A stretch of DNA of 16,262 nucleotides, from contig JBCBSS010000169.1 in NCBI GenBank assembly GCA_039819065.1, positions 1-16,262 of the forward strand, read 5' to 3'. Positions 13,734 to 16,262 of the stretch are shown piece after piece. The notes below the pieces were generated by a model that worked only from the letters and a program-made list of their open reading frames with translations, was not told the origin of the DNA and searched no databases. Position 1 is the stretch's first letter, and every line of letters begins with the position of its first letter. Made by a program: the position numbers and the translations under genes. Source of the stretch: JBCBSS01 sp039819065. GTDB taxonomy: Bacteria; Bacteroidota; Bacteroidia; Cytophagales; Cyclobacteriaceae.

Positions 13734-15152
13734 TTAGGATCTTCGTGGACGTTTAATGCCATGCTTTTCGATTTTTGAGAATAGGGTTTTTGGGTTTAGC
13801 CCCAAAATCTCTGCTGCCCCATTCGGTCCACTCACTTTCCAATTGCACATTTTAAGCACTTTTGCAATATGCCTTTTTTCAAGATCCTTTAGGTCTAGCT
13901 GATCAAAGTGTTCTATCTCTGAGTCTTGTCTTTTGTTAAAAACCAACCAGTCTAACTCTAATTTCCCATCTTGACTCAAAATCAGGGATCTTTCGATTGT
14001 ATTTTCTAATTCCCTGATGTTACCTGGCCACTCATAACTGAAAAGATAATCCAGGTCCTTTTTGGAAAGACTAGCATCACAATTGTTAGCCTTTTCCTTG
14101 TACTTTGCAATAAAGAATTTTGCTAAGTCTGCTATGTCCTCTCTGCGTTCCCTTAAAGGCAAACATGTTATTTCAAAAACGTTTAACCTGTAATAAAGGT
14201 CTTCTCTAAATGAACCATGTTTCATTTCCAATTCTAGATCTTTATTTGTTGCAGCAATTATCCTAACATCTATAGATACCGATTTTTCGCCTCCCAGGCG
14301 AGTAAACTCACCTTCTTGAATGACTCTAAGAAGCTTAGACTGCAGATGATTGGACATTTCCGCTATTTCATCCAAGAAAATAGTGCCGCCATCTGCCAAC
14401 TCGAATCGACCAGCCCTCGCCGTTTCTGCTCCGGTGAATGCTCCTTTTTCGTGCCCGAATAACTCACTTTCGATTAGATTTTCAGGTAGTGCGGCACAGT
14501 TAAGCTTAATGAATGGGGCATCTGTTCTTGAACTTAGGCCATGAATCATGTTAGCCATAAGCTCTTTCCCTGTTCCCGTTTCTCCCCGAATCAAAACGTT
14601 TGCTGAAGATGGAGCTAATTTTTTAACACGCTTCAGTATCTCCTTAAACTCTCTATTCTTGGACGTCAGATTGATGAACGAATTCGAATGCAATTCGCCT
14701 CTCAAAAATCTATTCTCTCGTTGAAGTTCGCTATTTCTGAGTTTTAGTCTTTTGATTAACCCACGATTCTCTATTTTCAAATGGTAGCTTTCAAGCGCTC
14801 TATCAATCGCCAGTTTCATATCTTCCTCTCGCCATGGCTTTGCGATATATCTAAAAATGGCGCATTCGTTAACTGCTTCTGTTATTGTAGAAAGGTCACC
14901 GTAGGCTGTCACAATTATCCTTTCGGGAAACGGGTTGACTTTAATTGCTTTTTTTAAGAATTCAATGCCCGACATATTGGGCATTCTCTGGTCAGTAACT
15001 ATGAGATGAACTTCTTCCTCTTTTAAGATACGTAACCCTACTGCTCCGCTGGTAACTGTTATCACATCATATTCCCACTTAAAGAGGTTTTTAAAATTGA
15101 ATAAGTTATTTTCCTCGTCATCAACATAGAGAATTCTACTTTTAGGACCCAT
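13734..15152 (-). CDS. Sigma-54-dependent response regulator, NtrC type
   Basis: A 472-residue activator with three complete domains. The receiver (1-120) has the acidic pair D11-D12, phospho-acceptor D54 in VTDQRMP, T82 and K105 (in AKPW). A coiled linker covers about 125-160. The AAA+ sigma-54 interaction domain (about 160-385) has Walker A GETGTGKE (190-197), the sigma-54 loop GAFTGA (237-242), Walker B FLDEI (259-263), and YYRLNVFEI and WPGNIRELEN nearer the end. A Fis-type helix-turn-helix (about 430-468) contains GAAEILGLNPKTLFSKI. All key residues are present, so it should be an active phosphorylation-dependent activator of RNA polymerase with sigma-54. Its gene starts 7 bases after the stop of the histidine kinase gene, its obvious partner. 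The Crp-family gene and Rieske operon lie downstream in the same direction and are likely, though unproven, targets. Confidence 0.95.
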   Translation of the reverse strand: MGPKSRILYVDDEENNLFNFKNLFKWEYDVITVTSGAVGLRILKEEEVHLIVTDQRMPNMSGIEFLKKAIKVNPFPERIIVTAYGDLSTITEAVNECAIFRYIAKPWREEDMKLAIDRALESYHLKIENRGLIKRLKLRNSELQRENRFLRGELHSNSFINLTSKNREFKEILKRVKKLAPSSANVLIRGETGTGKELMANMIHGLSSRTDAPFIKLNCAALPENLIESELFGHEKGAFTGAETARAGRFELADGGTIFLDEIAEMSNHLQSKLLRVIQEGEFTRLGGEKSVSIDVRIIAATNKDLELEMKHGSFREDLYYRLNVFEITCLPLRERREDIADLAKFFIAKYKEKANNCDASLSKKDLDYLFSYEWPGNIRELENTIERSLILSQDGKLELDWLVFNKRQDSEIEHFDQLDLKDLEKRHIAKVLKMCNWKVSGPNGAAEILGLNPKTLFSKIEKHGIKRPRRS

Positions 15153-15159
15153 AGATTTC

Positions 15160-16262
15160 TTATTTATTCAACGGAAGTCTAACGGTGAAAACACTTCCGC
15201 CACCTTCTTTCCCGCTGACTGTAATATCACCCTGATGCTCAATGACAATTTTTTTTGAAATGGATAAACCTAATCCTGTTCCTTTTCCTGTTGTTTTTGT
15301 AGAATAAAATGGTTCGAAAATTTGCTCCCTTTTGTTTTCCGGGACTCCAATTCCATTATCTGAAATTTTTAAAATGATATTCGAATTTTGATCATCAAGA
15401 TCGAGATCAATTTGAATATTTCCGTCAGTTTTTTCCACTGCGTCTATTGCGTTCGTCATAAGATTCATCAAAACTTGATTCATCTTTCCTGGGTATCCGT
15501 TAAATGTGGGGATATTATCATTAATGTTTTTAACAACTTGAATTTTTTTGGATTTCAGTTTGCCTTTTAAAATCATCAAGGTCGAGTCAATAGAAGAAAT
15601 AAGATCTACGCTGCCATAATCCTTATTGTCAGGATGGGCAAATACTTGAAGTTCTCTGACTATTTCGGTAGTACGATTGATCCCTTCATCCACATTTTTA
15701 AATAATCTATTCATATCAGTGATGATCTCACTATTTGCCTTTTGTTCCTTTGCCTCTTCTAGCTTGTTTGAACTAATTAAAGCCAATAGGTTTTTGCGAA
15801 TAGCCATCACACCACTCGAAATAAAATTTACCGGATTATTTATTTCATGCGCAACGCTTGCCATTACTTCTCCAAGTGATGCAAGCTTTTCAGACTCCAC
15901 AAGTTTAGACTGTGCGTCTTTTAGTTTCTTGAGTGTCTTTTCTGAATTTAGATACGCCAGTTCTAATTGTTCTTTCTGTCTCGAAATTTCAATTGCTGAA
16001 TTTCGTTTTGAGTAATAAAAGGCACCGAGTGTTACAAGAAGAATAAGCAAAAGCCCTAAAACTAACCAGGTGGTATTTTGAATTAATTTGCGTCTCTCTA
16101 TTTCATTTTGGTATAGAAGCTTTTGCTTTGATTTCTCTAGTTCTGCTTCTTTCCTCCTTTCCATGAAAGCAAGGTTAATAGAGTCTCGTTCTTTTCTGAA
16201 ATTATACTCATCTTCCAATCTTGTCAATTGTTGAGTTTGGTTATCGTTAAATGCCTTAAGGT
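15160..16262 (-). CDS. Sensor histidine kinase, 5' part outside window
   Basis: The frame is open to the right edge, so the true start and sensor part are missing; 366 residues are visible. The first part is a charged helix (QLTRLEDEYNFRKERDSINL...), then one membrane span (TTWLVLGLLLILLVTLGAFYY), a coiled coil, and a HisKA-type dimerisation domain with the H-box VAHEINNPVNF (His codon 15847-15849). The HATPase domain follows, with N-box NLMTNAIDAVE, G1 DNGIGVP, F-box FEPFYSTK and G2 GTGLGLSI, all intact. In Bacteroidota such a charged helix before the single span usually follows periplasmic tetratricopeptide repeats, which would lie off the window (family knowledge). No PAS or HAMP domain is visible. 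It forms a two-gene unit with the NtrC-type regulator 7 bases downstream. The signal is unknown. Confidence 0.93.
   Translation of the reverse strand, partial: LKAFNDNQTQQLTRLEDEYNFRKERDSINLAFMERRKEAELEKSKQKLLYQNEIERRKLIQNTTWLVLGLLLILLVTLGAFYYSKRNSAIEISRQKEQLELAYLNSEKTLKKLKDAQSKLVESEKLASLGEVMASVAHEINNPVNFISSGVMAIRKNLLALISSNKLEEAKEQKANSEIITDMNRLFKNVDEGINRTTEIVRELQVFAHPDNKDYGSVDLISSIDSTLMILKGKLKSKKIQVVKNINDNIPTFNGYPGKMNQVLMNLMTNAIDAVEKTDGNIQIDLDLDDQNSNIILKISDNGIGVPENKREQIFEPFYSTKTTGKGTGLGLSISKKIVIEHQGDITVSGKEGGGSVFTVRLPLNK

Overview
The window looks like chromosome from a member of the Bacteroidota, probably a Cytophagales-type marine or soil gliding relative. Three things point there: the moderately AT-rich sequence, the near absence of Shine-Dalgarno sequences before clear genes, and a secreted metalloprotease ending in a type IX secretion (Por) sorting domain. 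The histidine kinase also has the arrangement common in that phylum, with a coiled-coil stalk, one membrane span and a kinase core. No rRNA, tRNA, CRISPR array or intact transposase gene was found.

Left part (1-2294): two minus-strand membrane proteins of unknown function, the first cut by the window edge. They are followed by about 700 bases without a convincing gene. That stretch carries a perfect 9-bp-arm inverted repeat just upstream of the coiled-coil gene.

Middle left (2295-5315): a plus-strand M4 (thermolysin-like) secreted metalloprotease with its own strong hairpin terminator. Behind it lies a 188-bp MITE-like element with about 20-bp terminal inverted repeats and an exact 9-bp target duplication (TTAGGTTAA), then a second terminator-like hairpin.

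Centre (5316-12792, all minus): eight genes packed with 0-6 nt gaps or 1-4 nt overlaps, so surely one operon. In transcription order they are: a Rieske-ThDP enzyme fusion (pyruvate oxidase/acetolactate synthase type), a CPA1 Na+/H+ antiporter, a small outer-membrane beta-barrel, a Rieske-FMN glutamate synthase-like oxidoreductase with a 3Fe-4S motif, two tiny membrane proteins (68 and 45 aa), a ferric-reductase-like cytochrome b membrane protein with a C-terminal Rieske domain, and a membrane-anchored protein with a Cys/His motif. Three separate Rieske [2Fe-2S] domains in one operon, each fused to a different catalytic or membrane module, suggest a dedicated electron-transfer pathway. This is the strongest candidate here for an undescribed system; its substrate cannot be read from the sequence.

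Right (12886-16262, all minus): upstream of the operon lie a Crp/Fnr-family regulator, an NtrC-type sigma-54-dependent response regulator and a histidine kinase (5' end outside the window). The 146-base gap between the response regulator and crp holds an 18-bp perfect palindrome, a second related dyad, a good sigma-54 -24 block and a 9-bp-arm inverted repeat next to the crp start. A plausible but unproven circuit is kinase -> NtrC-type activator -> Crp-family regulator -> Rieske operon.
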